Below are positions 19,587-28,603 of a stretch of DNA of 64,000 bases, in pieces. The DNA lies in the NCBI RefSeq assembly GCF_001277995.1, contig NZ_CP009220.1, positions 1,302,001 to 1,366,000 on the forward strand, read 5' to 3'. The position numbers and the translations under genes are program-made. Source of the stretch: Corynebacterium deserti GIMN1.010. Its GTDB lineage: Bacteria > Actinomycetota > Actinomycetes > Mycobacteriales > Mycobacteriaceae. The notes under the pieces were generated by a model. That model saw only the letters and a list, made by a program, of their open reading frames with translations, searched no databases and was not told the DNA's origin. Positions within the stretch are counted from its first letter, which is position 1. Every line of letters starts with the position of its first letter.

Positions 19587-19618
19587 GGCGGCCGTACTGC
19601 AGATGCAGGACGGCCGCC
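19587..19618. terminator. Hairpin downstream of the MHS transporter gene
   Basis: Perfect 9-bp stem GGCGGCCGT (19587-19595) / ACGGCCGCC (19610-19618) with an inner CTGCA/TGCAG stem. There is no T-run. It lies 27 bp after the stop of the minus-strand transporter gene and before the next minus-strand promoter, so it probably separates two transcription units. Confidence 0.6.
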
Positions 19619-19644
19619 GTGACGGGGGCGTGAACTCACCGGCT

Positions 19645-20997
19645 TTAGTCGTGGAGTCCCCTGGTCTCTGGAACCCTTGTCAACCAGATGGTCAGCAGGA
19701 CCATGATCGCCAGTGCCAGGATGTAGAACGCCGGGGCGACACCCACCCCGGACTGATCCACCAGCAGCGTGCCGATGAAGGGAGCGGTACCACCGAAGAT
19801 GGCATAACCGACGTTGTAGGAAAACGCTGCGGAGGTCATGCGGGTACGGGTGTCGAACACCTCGATGAAGAAGGCATAGCAGCCACCGCCGTAACTGGTG
19901 ATCGTCAGGACGAAGATCACCTGGCCGAGCAGGGCGAGCCAAACATTCCCACTGGTGACCAGCATGAAGGCCGGGATGATGGTGACCGCCACCGCGACCG
20001 CGCCGCCGATGAGCATCCTCCGACGGCCGATCCGGTCACCGAGGATGCCCCACATCGGCAGGGCGAGGGTGTAGAGCGTCATCGCCACCGCATTGATAGC
20101 CAGGGCCTGGACCCCACTGAGATTGCCCGCGGTCTGGACATAGGGGATGAAGTAACCCGAGAGGAAGTAGAAGCCCATGGCGGTGAACCCCATGATCATG
20201 ATGACCTGGAAGATCTTCCTGCCGTTGAGGGTGAAGGATTCCCGGAGCGGACTGGACTGGGATTTTTTCTCATCGGTGTCGGCCACCATCTTCAGGTAGG
20301 CCGGGGACTCCTCCGTGCGGGCACGGATCCACATGCCGAGGATGGACAGTGGCACCGCGACCAGGAAGGGGATGCGCCACCCCCAGGACATGAAGTCCTC
20401 CTCGCTCAACCCACTCTGCAACACCATGACGAAAAGTGAGGCGAAGACCGCGGGCAGTGCGGTGGCGGCGATGGTGATGGTGATGAAGAAACCGCGTCGA
20501 TCCTCCGGGGCGTGTTCGAAGGCGAAGGCCGGGGATCCCACCGACTCGCCACCGGCGGAGAAACCCTGCAGCAGGCGACAGAACACCAACGCAATGGTGG
20601 CGAACATGCCCCACTGCTCCACGGTGGGCAGCAGGCCGATGGCTCCGGTGGCGATACCGATCAGCAGAATCGACGCGGTGAGCACCACCCGGCGGCCATG
20701 ACGATCCCCGAGGTATCCAAAGAACATCCCACCCACCGGTCGGATGAAGAAGGAGATGCCGTAGGTGGCGAAGAGCATTAACAGACCCGCAGTGGCGGAA
20801 CTGGCGGGGAAGAAATGGTGGGCCAGGGTGACGGAGACGATGCCGTAGAGGGCGAAGTCGTAGAACTCGATGAACTGGCCCACGCCGGCTCCGACCAGCG
20901 CCCGCCACTGCATCTTGGTGATCGGCGGACGCTGAGTCCGGGTGGAGTCGAAATCGGGTGGGGAGGGGGTGGAGGTGGTGGTGAGGATCTCGGTCAC
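19645..20997 (-). CDS. MFS transporter, metabolite:H+ symporter (MHS) type
   Basis: About 450 aa with 12 TM segments. MHS features are the N-terminal GAGVGQFIEFYDFALYG, the loop GYLGDRHGRRVVL and GFSAGGESVGSPAFAFEHAP. Relatives (ProP, ShiA, KgtP, CitA types) carry small organic acids or zwitterions by proton symport. The gene is third in the dihydropyrimidinase-amidase-transporter unit, so beta-alanine, N-carbamoyl-beta-alanine or a hydantoin-like compound is a plausible substrate. The GTG at 20997 with GGAAAGGACAATTCCC upstream is preferred over an extended start at 21066. Confidence 0.85.
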   Translation of the reverse strand: MTEILTTTSTPSPPDFDSTRTQRPPITKMQWRALVGAGVGQFIEFYDFALYGIVSVTLAHHFFPASSATAGLLMLFATYGISFFIRPVGGMFFGYLGDRHGRRVVLTASILLIGIATGAIGLLPTVEQWGMFATIALVFCRLLQGFSAGGESVGSPAFAFEHAPEDRRGFFITITIAATALPAVFASLFVMVLQSGLSEEDFMSWGWRIPFLVAVPLSILGMWIRARTEESPAYLKMVADTDEKKSQSSPLRESFTLNGRKIFQVIMIMGFTAMGFYFLSGYFIPYVQTAGNLSGVQALAINAVAMTLYTLALPMWGILGDRIGRRRMLIGGAVAVAVTIIPAFMLVTSGNVWLALLGQVIFVLTITSYGGGCYAFFIEVFDTRTRMTSAAFSYNVGYAIFGGTAPFIGTLLVDQSGVGVAPAFYILALAIMVLLTIWLTRVPETRGLHD

Positions 20998-21068
20998 GGG
21001 AATTGTCCTTTCCTGGGGGTGCCAGGGGGTGCAGCGGGGAATCTGATCAATGGGTGGGCGGGGCACAC

Positions 21069-22355
21069 CTACACGGAGGCGTCGACTCCCGACTCCCCGG
21101 GTGTGACCGCATCGAGGGAACCGGTGACCAGCTGTGAGGCGATCTCGACGAGCACCCTGACTCCGGCGACCAGATCCTCATCACGGGTGAATTCGCGCTC
21201 ACAGTGGGAGACACCGTCCACCGAGGGGACGAAGACCATCACCGTGGGCACGATGCGGTTCATCGGTACCGAGTCATGTCCGGCCATTGTCTCGATACGC
21301 ATGCAGGTCCGGCCGGCCTCAGCGGCGGCCTTCTCCGTCAGTTCAATCCCCTCGATGGGGTAGTACTGGTGGTCGCGGATATCGAAGTCCTGGACCAACA
21401 CGGTCAGCTTCCGGCGCGCCTCGACCTCGGCGATCTGGGTGAGCAGTGTCGCCCGCGCCTGCTCAACCTGGCTGCGCAGGTGGGCACGCAGATCAATGAC
21501 CATGTCCACCTGCCGGGGCACCACGATCGGTGAGTTCGGTTCCACGGCCAGCTGCCCGACGGAGGTGACGATCTCCTCGGCGGGGAACGTATCGACGACC
21601 CGTTCTGTCATCAGCACGATCTCAGCGGCGGCGATGAGGGCATCGTGACGGTCGGCCATCAGGGTCGCGCCCGTGTGGGACTGCTCCCCGTTGACCGTGA
21701 CCAGCAACTTCTGGGTGTACCAGGACTGGGTGACCGCACCGATCTCGGTGTTGTGCCGCTCCAGCAGACGGCCCTGCTCGATGTGGATCTCGGCGTAGGC
21801 GGTGGGGATGGGGGCGGGGTCTTCACCCAGGTACCCGATGTCATCCAGTGCCTCCCGGACGGTGATGCCCGCGGCATCCCTGGTGGCGAGGATCTTCTCC
21901 AGATTCATAGATCCGGCCAGCACCGAGGACCCCATGATCGAGGGCTGGAAACGTGATCCCTCCTCGTTGAACCAGTCCACGACCGCGATATTGTGCACCG
22001 GTGTGATCTCACCGGACAGGACCTTCTCGTTGATCTCCTGGGCGGCGTGGAGGGCGGCGACCACGCCGTAACAACCGTCGAAACGCCCACCCAGTGGCTG
22101 GGAATCCAGGTGGGAACCCAGAAACACGTGGTTGAGCGTGGGGTCCCAGGTGTAGAGGGCGAAGAGATTGCCCACCGCATCCACCCGCACCTCCATCCCC
22201 GCGGCGATCGCGCGCTCCCGGAACCAGTCACGGATGGCCCCGTGTTCCCGGGTGCCGGCCTGGCGATCCACGCCGTTGGCCGGTGTGGCGCCGAACTTGT
22301 AGGTGCTGTGGAAATCAGTGAGGAAAACCTGATCGAGTGAGGTGGAGGTGGTCAT
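21069..22355 (-). CDS. M20-family N-carbamoyl amidohydrolase (beta-ureidopropionase type)
   Basis: 428 aa, Zn-dependent hydantoinase/carbamoylase family. Metal-ligand segments are visible: GSHLDSQPLGGRFDGCYGV (His and Asp), FNEEGSRFQPSIMGS (Glu pair) and AEIHIEQGRLLE, plus MAGHDSVPMNRIVPTVMVFVPS near the C-terminus. It hydrolyses N-carbamoyl-beta-alanine to beta-alanine, CO2 and NH3, the third step of the pathway; allantoate or L-carbamoyl amino acids are alternative family substrates. The ATG at 22355 has AGAAAGAGACACC upstream; the longer frame to 22508 is a shadow. It follows the dihydropyrimidinase gene by 40 bp. Confidence 0.9.
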   Translation of the reverse strand: MTTSTSLDQVFLTDFHSTYKFGATPANGVDRQAGTREHGAIRDWFRERAIAAGMEVRVDAVGNLFALYTWDPTLNHVFLGSHLDSQPLGGRFDGCYGVVAALHAAQEINEKVLSGEITPVHNIAVVDWFNEEGSRFQPSIMGSSVLAGSMNLEKILATRDAAGITVREALDDIGYLGEDPAPIPTAYAEIHIEQGRLLERHNTEIGAVTQSWYTQKLLVTVNGEQSHTGATLMADRHDALIAAAEIVLMTERVVDTFPAEEIVTSVGQLAVEPNSPIVVPRQVDMVIDLRAHLRSQVEQARATLLTQIAEVEARRKLTVLVQDFDIRDHQYYPIEGIELTEKAAAEAGRTCMRIETMAGHDSVPMNRIVPTVMVFVPSVDGVSHCEREFTRDEDLVAGVRVLVEIASQLVTGSLDAVTPGESGVDASV

Positions 22356-22395
22356 GATGGTGTCTCTTTCTGGGATGGGGATATAGGGGTGGGTG

Positions 22396-23817
22396 CTAGA
22401 TGAGGTACTGGCAGGCATCACGTTTGATGTATCGGCCGTGACCCTTGGAACCGAGGTAGGTGTTGTCATTGATGAGGATGCGACCCCGGGAGAGCACGGT
22501 GTCCACATGGCCGTCGATCTCGAAGCCCTCCCAGGCGGAGTGGTCCATGTTCATGTGATGGGTCTTGCCCAGTCCGATCGAGGTGTGGCCGGAGGGGTCA
22601 TAGAGCACGATGTCGGCATCCGCGCCGGGGGCGATGACACCCTTGCGGCCATACATGCCGAACATCCGCGCCGGGGTGGTGGAGGTGATCTCAACCCAGC
22701 GTTCCAGGGAGATCTGTCCGTTGACCACACCCTGGTACATCAGATCCATGCGGTGTTCCACCGAACCGATGCCGTTGGGGATCTTGGAGAAATCCCCCAC
22801 GCCCATCTCCTTCTGCCCCTTGAAGCAGAAGGGGCAGTGGTCGGTGGCCACCATCTGGATGTCATTGGTGCGCAGCGCCTGCCACATGTGGTCCTGGTGG
22901 TGTTCCTCCCTGGATCGCAGCGGGGTGGAACAGACCCACTTCGCCCCCTCGAATCCGCCTGCGCCCAGCTGGTCCTCCATGGAGAGGTAGAGGTACTGGG
23001 GACAGGTCTCACCGAAGACGTTCTGTCCGTTGTCGCGGGCGGCTGCCAGCTGAGCGACCGCCTGCTTGGCCGAGACATGCACCACGTAGAGGGGGGCATT
23101 GGTCAGGTTCGCCAGCATGATCGCGCGGTGGGTGGCCTCCTCCTCCATCTGCCAGGCTCGGGCCACACCGTGGTAGTACGGATCCGTCTTGCCCTGGGAC
23201 AGCAACTCCTCCACCATGGCGTCGATGGCCGGGCCGTTCTCGGCGTGGATCATGGAGAGCAGCCCGGTATCGGCGGACTTGCGCATCGCCTTGTAGATCT
23301 GGGCGTCATCGCTGTAGAAGACACCGGGGTAGGCCATGAAGAGTTTGAAGCTGGACACACCCTCATCCATCAGGTGATCCATGGCGTTGAGGGAATCCCG
23401 GTTCACCTCACCGATGATCTGGTGGAAGCCGTAGTCGATGGCGCACTCACCGTTGGCCTTGTCGTGCCAGGCCTCCAGACCATCGAAGACCCGTTCGCCG
23501 TGTTTCTGGATCGCAAAGTCCACGATCGTGGTGGTCCCTCCCCAGGCCGCGGCCCTCGTCCCCGTCTCGAAGGTGTCCGAGGCCTCGGTGCCACCGAAGG
23601 GCATCTGCATGTGGGTGTGGGCATCGATGCCCCCGGGCACGACGTACTTGCCGGTGGCATCGATCAGGGTGTCAACGCTGCCGGCCAGATCCTCGCCGAG
23701 GAGGCGGGACTCCGGGGCCAGGAGGGCCACGATCTTCTCGTTTTCAATCAACACGTCGGCGGTTCCGCGGCCGGTGGCGCTGACCACCGTGCCGCCCTGG
23801 ATGAGGGTTGTTGCCAT
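22396..23817 (-). CDS. Dihydropyrimidinase / hydantoinase
   Basis: 473-aa cyclic amidohydrolase. The binuclear metal centre is readable: GGIDAHTHMQMPFGG (HxH), SSFKLFMAY (carboxylated Lys), MIHAEN, YVVHVSA and ATDHCPF. It opens 5,6-dihydrouracil to N-carbamoyl-beta-alanine, the second step. The ATG at 23817 has AAAGGAGAATTCGA before it, one of the strongest ribosome binding sites in the island; the upstream start at 23847 is discounted. It is first in a minus-strand operon with the carbamoyl amidase and the MHS carrier. Confidence 0.93.
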   Translation of the reverse strand: MATTLIQGGTVVSATGRGTADVLIENEKIVALLAPESRLLGEDLAGSVDTLIDATGKYVVPGGIDAHTHMQMPFGGTEASDTFETGTRAAAWGGTTTIVDFAIQKHGERVFDGLEAWHDKANGECAIDYGFHQIIGEVNRDSLNAMDHLMDEGVSSFKLFMAYPGVFYSDDAQIYKAMRKSADTGLLSMIHAENGPAIDAMVEELLSQGKTDPYYHGVARAWQMEEEATHRAIMLANLTNAPLYVVHVSAKQAVAQLAAARDNGQNVFGETCPQYLYLSMEDQLGAGGFEGAKWVCSTPLRSREEHHQDHMWQALRTNDIQMVATDHCPFCFKGQKEMGVGDFSKIPNGIGSVEHRMDLMYQGVVNGQISLERWVEITSTTPARMFGMYGRKGVIAPGADADIVLYDPSGHTSIGLGKTHHMNMDHSAWEGFEIDGHVDTVLSRGRILINDNTYLGSKGHGRYIKRDACQYLI

Positions 23818-24110
23818 TCGAATTCTCCTTTGCTGTGAGGCCACCACCCATGGAACCGATCGAGGGGTGAACAGGATGAACAGACAGGTCCGGATCCGGG
23901 GGTGTGGTCTCTGGTTGAGGTGTGAAACCCCTGCGACGAGGAGTTTCTAATCACCTATAGAAATTAAACAGCGTGGAGGATCCCCGCACAACGCCTAAAG
24001 TGTGCGGGGTCCGCGGGGAATCAGTACACAGTGTCCAGGTGAGCTGCCGGGACCCCGTGGGGCGGTAGGCGCGGGAGGAGTCCCAGTGATGACCAAGACC
24101 GTGGGACATA
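23818..24110. promoter_or_regulatory. Control region of the dihydropyrimidinase operon, with candidate operator
   Basis: No gene between the operon start and the hairpin at 24117. The inverted repeat TTTCTA-N8-TAGAAA lies at 23944-23963, about 130 bp upstream of the ATG. Its centre on the minus strand (CTATAGGTGATTAG) loosely resembles the palindrome before pucR. It is a candidate binding site for the PucR-type regulator, weakly supported. Confidence 0.45.
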
Positions 24111-24115
24111 ACAGA

Positions 24116-24156
24116 GAAGGACCGCACCCATAAACCACCGGGTGCGGTCCTTTTCG
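24116..24156. terminator. Bidirectional terminator at the right edge of the accessory block
   Basis: Perfect 13-bp stem AAGGACCGCACCC (24117-24129) / GGGTGCGGTCCTT (24140-24152) followed by TTTTCG on the plus strand. It lies just beyond the stop of the minus-strand DUF3515 gene and can serve it. Together with the ddl hairpin at 5094-5126 it brackets the accessory block. Confidence 0.85.
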
Positions 24157-24170
24157 TACTGCGCAGTCAG

Positions 24171-25157
24171 TTAGGAAGCCGGGACGTTGTCCTCGATCAG
24201 CTCGGTGATCTGGACCAGGGCACCGCCTGCGTACTGGGGCAGGGAGACGGCGATGTCCGCCTCGCGGCCCAGGGCGTACCAGGTGGAGGAGGTGGTGCCG
24301 GTGGCCAGGATGGTGTCCTCGAACCACGGGGTGTCGTTGATCTGCTGGAGCATCGCACCTGCTGCGTAGTTTTCTGATGGTGCAACTCCACAGCGGATAA
24401 CAATCGGCTCAAGGCCCGGCGCGTCCCAGGCGACCGCGTCGGAGGTGTATCCGGCGGCGGTCATGCGGGCATCATCGATGCGGTCGTAGGTGATGGCCTC
24501 GTCGCCACCGACCTCAAGTTGGGTGGGAAGGGCGTCGAAAAGCGCGGTGCATTCTTGAGGGCTGCCGGCAGATGCGAGGGTGACTAGTGGTGCGTCGAAA
24601 GGTTCGCCGTCGCGCTCCTCGAGTTGGCTCACAGCCTCGGAGAAGGGGCTGACGGGGTTGTCGGCGTCGTTCGTGCTGGTGCTATCCGCGGTGATGGCGA
24701 CGACGGGGAAGCGGTTGACGGAGTACCAGGTTTCCAGGGAGGAGCCAGGGGTCATGTCAGAGACAGGAAGCCAGGTGGTGCCGTCAACGTCGACGGTGTT
24801 GGCTAGTGCGGTGTATTGGAAGGGCATGTCTACACCACAGCGCAGGGTGACGCGCTCCAATTCAGAGGTGGACCAGGCGGCTGCTCCCGGCGGTACGGGA
24901 TCCATCAACGCCGCGCGGGTGTGGCCGAAAGCTTCGTCGGGAAGTGATTCCACGAGCTGGGCGCATTCTTGGGAATCGGCGTTGGGGGCGGGCAGTGAAC
25001 TCATGGCCACTTGTTGCTGGCCAGCTGGACCAAGCAGGATGCGGGCGCCGAAGAGGACGCCTAGCACCAACAGAATGGATAGAACAAGGGCGATAATAAT
25101 GGGGGTTTTGTTGATTCCCCCTGCTGCTGGCTGACCAGCACGGTTCACGGCACTCAT
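24171..25157 (-). CDS. DUF3515-family membrane-anchored protein with duplicated domain
   Basis: 328 aa. One N-terminal TM helix (PIIIALVLSILLVLGVLFGARILL, residues ~18-41) anchors an external part made of two related halves. Each half has a conserved C(A/T).L...LP start and an (I/T)(V/L)RCGV segment (ERVTLRCGV and EPIVIRCGV). Four cysteines (two per half) could form disulfides. The DUF3515 family is actinobacterial and of unknown function; it is often found beside thiL and ddl as I recall. It is divergent from thiL. Confidence 0.85.
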   Translation of the reverse strand: MSAVNRAGQPAAGGINKTPIIIALVLSILLVLGVLFGARILLGPAGQQQVAMSSLPAPNADSQECAQLVESLPDEAFGHTRAALMDPVPPGAAAWSTSELERVTLRCGVDMPFQYTALANTVDVDGTTWLPVSDMTPGSSLETWYSVNRFPVVAITADSTSTNDADNPVSPFSEAVSQLEERDGEPFDAPLVTLASAGSPQECTALFDALPTQLEVGGDEAITYDRIDDARMTAAGYTSDAVAWDAPGLEPIVIRCGVAPSENYAAGAMLQQINDTPWFEDTILATGTTSSTWYALGREADIAVSLPQYAGGALVQITELIEDNVPAS

Positions 25158-25238
25158 GTGTCTTGAGCCTACCTGCGTCGCGTTAGACTAGAGAAATATT
25201 GTCCAGAAAACAGGACTGACCTCAAGGAGCTGACACTG

Positions 25239-26225
25239 GTGCCTGCACTTTCTTTCCCTGATTCACTTGGCCACGGCCCCACCGTGGGTGATGTTGGGGA
25301 GTTTGAGGTCATTCGGATTATCACTGATCAAGCGGGGTCGTCGCTTAATGGTGATGATGCGGCCGTGTTGCGTCCGGCATCGCCCAATTCCCGTGCTGTG
25401 GTGACCACCGACATGTTGGTGGCGGGCAGGCATTTCCAGCTGGATTGGTCTACGCCGGAGGAGATCGGCCAGAAGGCTGTCGTGCAGAACTTTGCAGATA
25501 TTGAGGCGATGGGGGCTCGTCCCGTTGCGGTGTTGTTGGCCATTTCTGCGCCGCCGCATACGCCGGTGGAGTTTATTCGCGGACTGGCTAAGGGTATGAA
25601 TGATCGCTTGGAGGAGTATTCGGCAGAACTTGTTGGTGGCGATATCACCTCAGGCGACGCCTTGGTTGTCTCTGTGACGGCTATTGGCCAGCTGGGTGGA
25701 TCTTTGCCTGAGTTAACGTTGGGGCGTGCGCGACCTGGCCAACAGGTGGTTGCTCACGGCAAGATCGGATACTCAGCGGCAGGACTTGCTTTATTGCAGC
25801 ACTTTGGCAGAGACGGCGTGCCAGCACATCTTCGCGAATTAGTGGAGGCACATTGTGCGCCTCGGCTCACACCTGGCCGTGGCATGGTGGCGCGCGCGGC
25901 AGGCGCAACTGCGATGACAGACAATTCCGATGGGCTCATCGTGGATCTCTCGCAGATGGCTAAGAAATCCGGCGTGCGCTTAGATATCGATTCCTCATCG
26001 ATCGCACCCGATGAGTTGCTCAGCCACGCAGCCTCCGTCCTGGGAACTGATGCTTGGCAGTGGATCTTAAGCGGTGGGGAAGACCACACCCTGTTATCCA
26101 CCACCTTCGGCGACGCACCGTCGGGATTTCGAACCATCGGGCGGGTGACTAAATCCCGCGCAGATGACCTCGTGACGGTGGATAAGAAAACCCCTGCGTT
26201 TTCTGATGGATGGAGGAGTTTTTGA
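25239..26225 (+). CDS. thiL: Thiamine-monophosphate kinase
   Basis: Phosphorylates thiamine monophosphate to thiamine diphosphate. At 328 aa it has family length. AIRS-superfamily features are an early Asp-rich NGDDAAVL segment, [22 protein letters not shown] and [13 protein letters not shown]. The start is GTG with AAGGAG 9 nt upstream. The stop overlaps the ung start (TGATG), and the gene leads a long plus-strand run reaching to 32776. Confidence 0.94.
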   Translation: MPALSFPDSLGHGPTVGDVGEFEVIRIITDQAGSSLNGDDAAVLRPASPNSRAVVTTDMLVAGRHFQLDWSTPEEIGQKAVVQNFADIEAMGARPVAVLLAISAPPHTPVEFIRGLAKGMNDRLEEYSAELVGGDITSGDALVVSVTAIGQLGGSLPELTLGRARPGQQVVAHGKIGYSAAGLALLQHFGRDGVPAHLRELVEAHCAPRLTPGRGMVARAAGATAMTDNSDGLIVDLSQMAKKSGVRLDIDSSSIAPDELLSHAASVLGTDAWQWILSGGEDHTLLSTTFGDAPSGFRTIGRVTKSRADDLVTVDKKTPAFSDGWRSF

Positions 26226-26893
26226 TGTGGGAAAGCGTCGACAAGCTCCCAATCCATGATTCCTGGAAACCTGTACTCCGCCCGCTTGCGGCAGACATCG
26301 CGGCCTTAGGCGCGTGGTTAGAGGGCGAGCCTGATGGGTTCTTGCCACCAGAGCCCGACGTGTTTCATGCCTTCGCATACCCTTTTGACCAGGTTAAAGT
26401 CCTGATCATGGGGCAGGACCCTTACCCAACCCCCGGCCACGCCATGGGCTTAAGCTTTTCGACGCACCCTGCCGTGCGCCCCCTCCCGCGCAGCCTCACC
26501 AATATCTTCAAAGAGCTATCGAGTGACCTCGGTATCGAGGGCATCCCCGACACGGGGGATCTGCGACCCTGGTGCGAACAAGGCGTCGCCCTGTTTAACC
26601 GTGTGCTCACCGTACACCCCGGTGCCGCCGGAAGCCACAAAGGCAAAGGCTGGGAAAAGATCACCCAACACGCCATTACTGCATTGGCGCAGCGCAACCA
26701 ACCGCTCGTGGCTATCCTGTGGGGCAAACAAGCCCAAGACGTGCAAAAATTCTTAGGCGAAACCCCAGCAATCTGCACAGCACACCCCTCGCCACTATCA
26801 GCATCACGCGGCTTTTTTGGCTCACGCCCATTTAGTACAGCCAATGAAATGTTAAAGAACCTTGGTGCCACCCCCATTAACTGGCAACTGTAA
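26225..26893 (+). CDS. ung: Uracil-DNA glycosylase, family 1
   Basis: Removes uracil from DNA in base-excision repair. At 222 aa, the catalytic water-activating motif [18 protein letters not shown] and the DNA-intercalation motif [18 protein letters not shown] are present. ATG 26225 is preceded by GGAGGAG at 7 nt and overlaps the thiL stop. The ATG at 26210 lies inside thiL and contains the ribosome binding site, so it is less likely. Confidence 0.95.
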   Translation: MWESVDKLPIHDSWKPVLRPLAADIAALGAWLEGEPDGFLPPEPDVFHAFAYPFDQVKVLIMGQDPYPTPGHAMGLSFSTHPAVRPLPRSLTNIFKELSSDLGIEGIPDTGDLRPWCEQGVALFNRVLTVHPGAAGSHKGKGWEKITQHAITALAQRNQPLVAILWGKQAQDVQKFLGETPAICTAHPSPLSASRGFFGSRPFSTANEMLKNLGATPINWQL

Positions 26894-26904
26894 AGTATGA
26901 GACT

Positions 26905-28599
26905 ATGTCCAGCTCCCATGTGCCTTCCACTGTGCCCCTGACCATGGATGGCCCAGCAGTTTTGGAATGGGCCCGCACCGCTGTCGAGCAACTCACCGCG
27001 CGCCGGGCAGAAATCAACGCCCTCAACGTCTTCCCAGTTCCAGACGCCGATACCGGCTCCAACATGACGTTCACCATGACTGCTGCATTGGATGAAGCCC
27101 GCAAACTCGAAGACCCTTCCAATGTTGCGCGTATTACCGAAGCCCTGGCCGTAGGTTCAGTCCGCGGTGCCAGGGGAAACTCCGGCGTAGTACTGAGCCA
27201 AGTCCTACGCGCTATCGCTCAGGCTGCAGCTGACGGTGTTATCGATGGGCGTTCCATTTATGAAGCACTCAAGATCGCCCGCTCGCTTGTTGATCGCGCC
27301 ATCACCGACCCTGTTGAAGGCACCGTTGTTACCGTCTTGCGCTCCGCGGCGATTGAAGCAGAACACATGGTGGAATCAGGCCGCGACGAACTCGCATCTG
27401 TCGTTGATGCCGCAGTGGACGCGGCACGCACGGCCCTTGCGCGCACGCCATCCCAGTTGGCAGTCCTGCGTGATGCTGGAGTTGTTGACGCTGGTGGCCA
27501 AGGCCTTGTTATCTTGTTGGAAACCTTGCAAGCGCAGATTTCGGGGGACAGCACTAGGGCCAGCACAGGTGAGTTTGGACGGGTAGATGCCCTGGGGCAG
27601 TCCAGGAATGAAAGCACCGACGATAATTCTGATGATAATTCCGATGCGAGTGGCCACGGACACGGTGTTGCCGGCAACCTGGAAGTTATGTTCTACATCT
27701 CCTGCGTGGATGAAGCAGCACTCGATGCCTTAGAACAGGAACTCTCCCCGCTAGGAGATAGCCTGCTAATCGCACGTGAAGATGATCACCGCGGAACCGT
27801 CCACATCCATTCCCGCCACGCAGGCGATGTCATCCAAAAAGCTTTTGCAGCAGGCGAGGTCACTGATCTACGCCTAGAAATCCTTCCCGAAACCCGCAGC
27901 AGCTCCACGGACGCACCGCGCCGGGTCCTAATGGCTGTAGCCCCAGACGGATTGGTGGCAGAGCTCTATGAAAGCGCGGGCGTCAACGTGATCACCCGTG
28001 ACGTCTCCCAGCCCCACGCTGAGGACACAAGCGACGATGTTGTTGCTCGGATTGTGTCTATCGCACGGAAATCAGGTGCCCAAGAAGTCATCCTGTTGCC
28101 CAATGGATTACTGAGCCGCCGCGAGCTCGTGTCCATCGAGCGTTCTAGCCACGCCTTTGAGCAGACCGTGATCATTTTGCCCACTTCCACCTTGGTGGCT
28201 GGCATCGCGGCCGTCGCCGTCCACGATCCTGATCAGCCGATCGCCGTGGACTCGTATGCCATGGCCGAAGCTGCCGGTGCCATGCGCACTGCAGTGATTC
28301 GACCTGCCACCAGCGCAGCGCTCACCCAAGCGGGAGCCTGCTCCAAAGGTGATCTGCTGAGTTTCATCGGGCCGGAAATCGTCCTGGTTTCCGAGGAGTT
28401 CAATGATGCACTGTCTCGCACGGCTCTGCGGCTTCTCGATGGTGGCGGCGAGCAAATCACGTTACTTATCCTCCAAGACAAAACGACCGAGTTTAACGAG
28501 GATGTTTTCCGCCGTGGCCTGGGGACACACACTGATGTCGACCTCACCGTCTATCCTGCTACAGGAATGGAGAATCTGGTAGAAATCGGGGTGGAGTAA
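26905..28599 (+). CDS. DhaL/DegV-associated kinase, FakA-like (fatty acid kinase family)
   Basis: 564 aa. The N-terminal DhaL (DAK2) nucleotide-binding domain, residues ~10-205, shows LNVFPVPDADTGSNMTFTMTAALDEA and GARGNSGVVLSQVLR. A low-complexity Asp/Ser/Asn linker around residues 233-250 separates it from the C-terminal domains, as in FakA proteins. FakA phosphorylates fatty acids carried by FakB in Firmicutes; no FakB is in this window and the role in mycolic-acid bacteria is not known to me. It lies between ung and recG, an arrangement usual in actinobacteria. Confidence 0.85.
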   Translation: MSSSHVPSTVPLTMDGPAVLEWARTAVEQLTARRAEINALNVFPVPDADTGSNMTFTMTAALDEARKLEDPSNVARITEALAVGSVRGARGNSGVVLSQVLRAIAQAAADGVIDGRSIYEALKIARSLVDRAITDPVEGTVVTVLRSAAIEAEHMVESGRDELASVVDAAVDAARTALARTPSQLAVLRDAGVVDAGGQGLVILLETLQAQISGDSTRASTGEFGRVDALGQSRNESTDDNSDDNSDASGHGHGVAGNLEVMFYISCVDEAALDALEQELSPLGDSLLIAREDDHRGTVHIHSRHAGDVIQKAFAAGEVTDLRLEILPETRSSSTDAPRRVLMAVAPDGLVAELYESAGVNVITRDVSQPHAEDTSDDVVARIVSIARKSGAQEVILLPNGLLSRRELVSIERSSHAFEQTVIILPTSTLVAGIAAVAVHDPDQPIAVDSYAMAEAAGAMRTAVIRPATSAALTQAGACSKGDLLSFIGPEIVLVSEEFNDALSRTALRLLDGGGEQITLLILQDKTTEFNEDVFRRGLGTHTDVDLTVYPATGMENLVEIGVE

Positions 28600-28603
28600 G
28601 CAC

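Noticed and set aside
22393..23838. A 481-codon plus-strand frame over the dihydropyrimidinase gene
   Set aside because: Antisense shadow in GC-rich DNA; the minus-strand reading has all catalytic motifs and a strong ribosome binding site.
27595..27665. Asp/Asn/Ser-rich short repeats in the DhaL/FakA-like gene considered as a DNA repeat
   Set aside because: Low-complexity protein linker in frame; not a CRISPR or mobile repeat.
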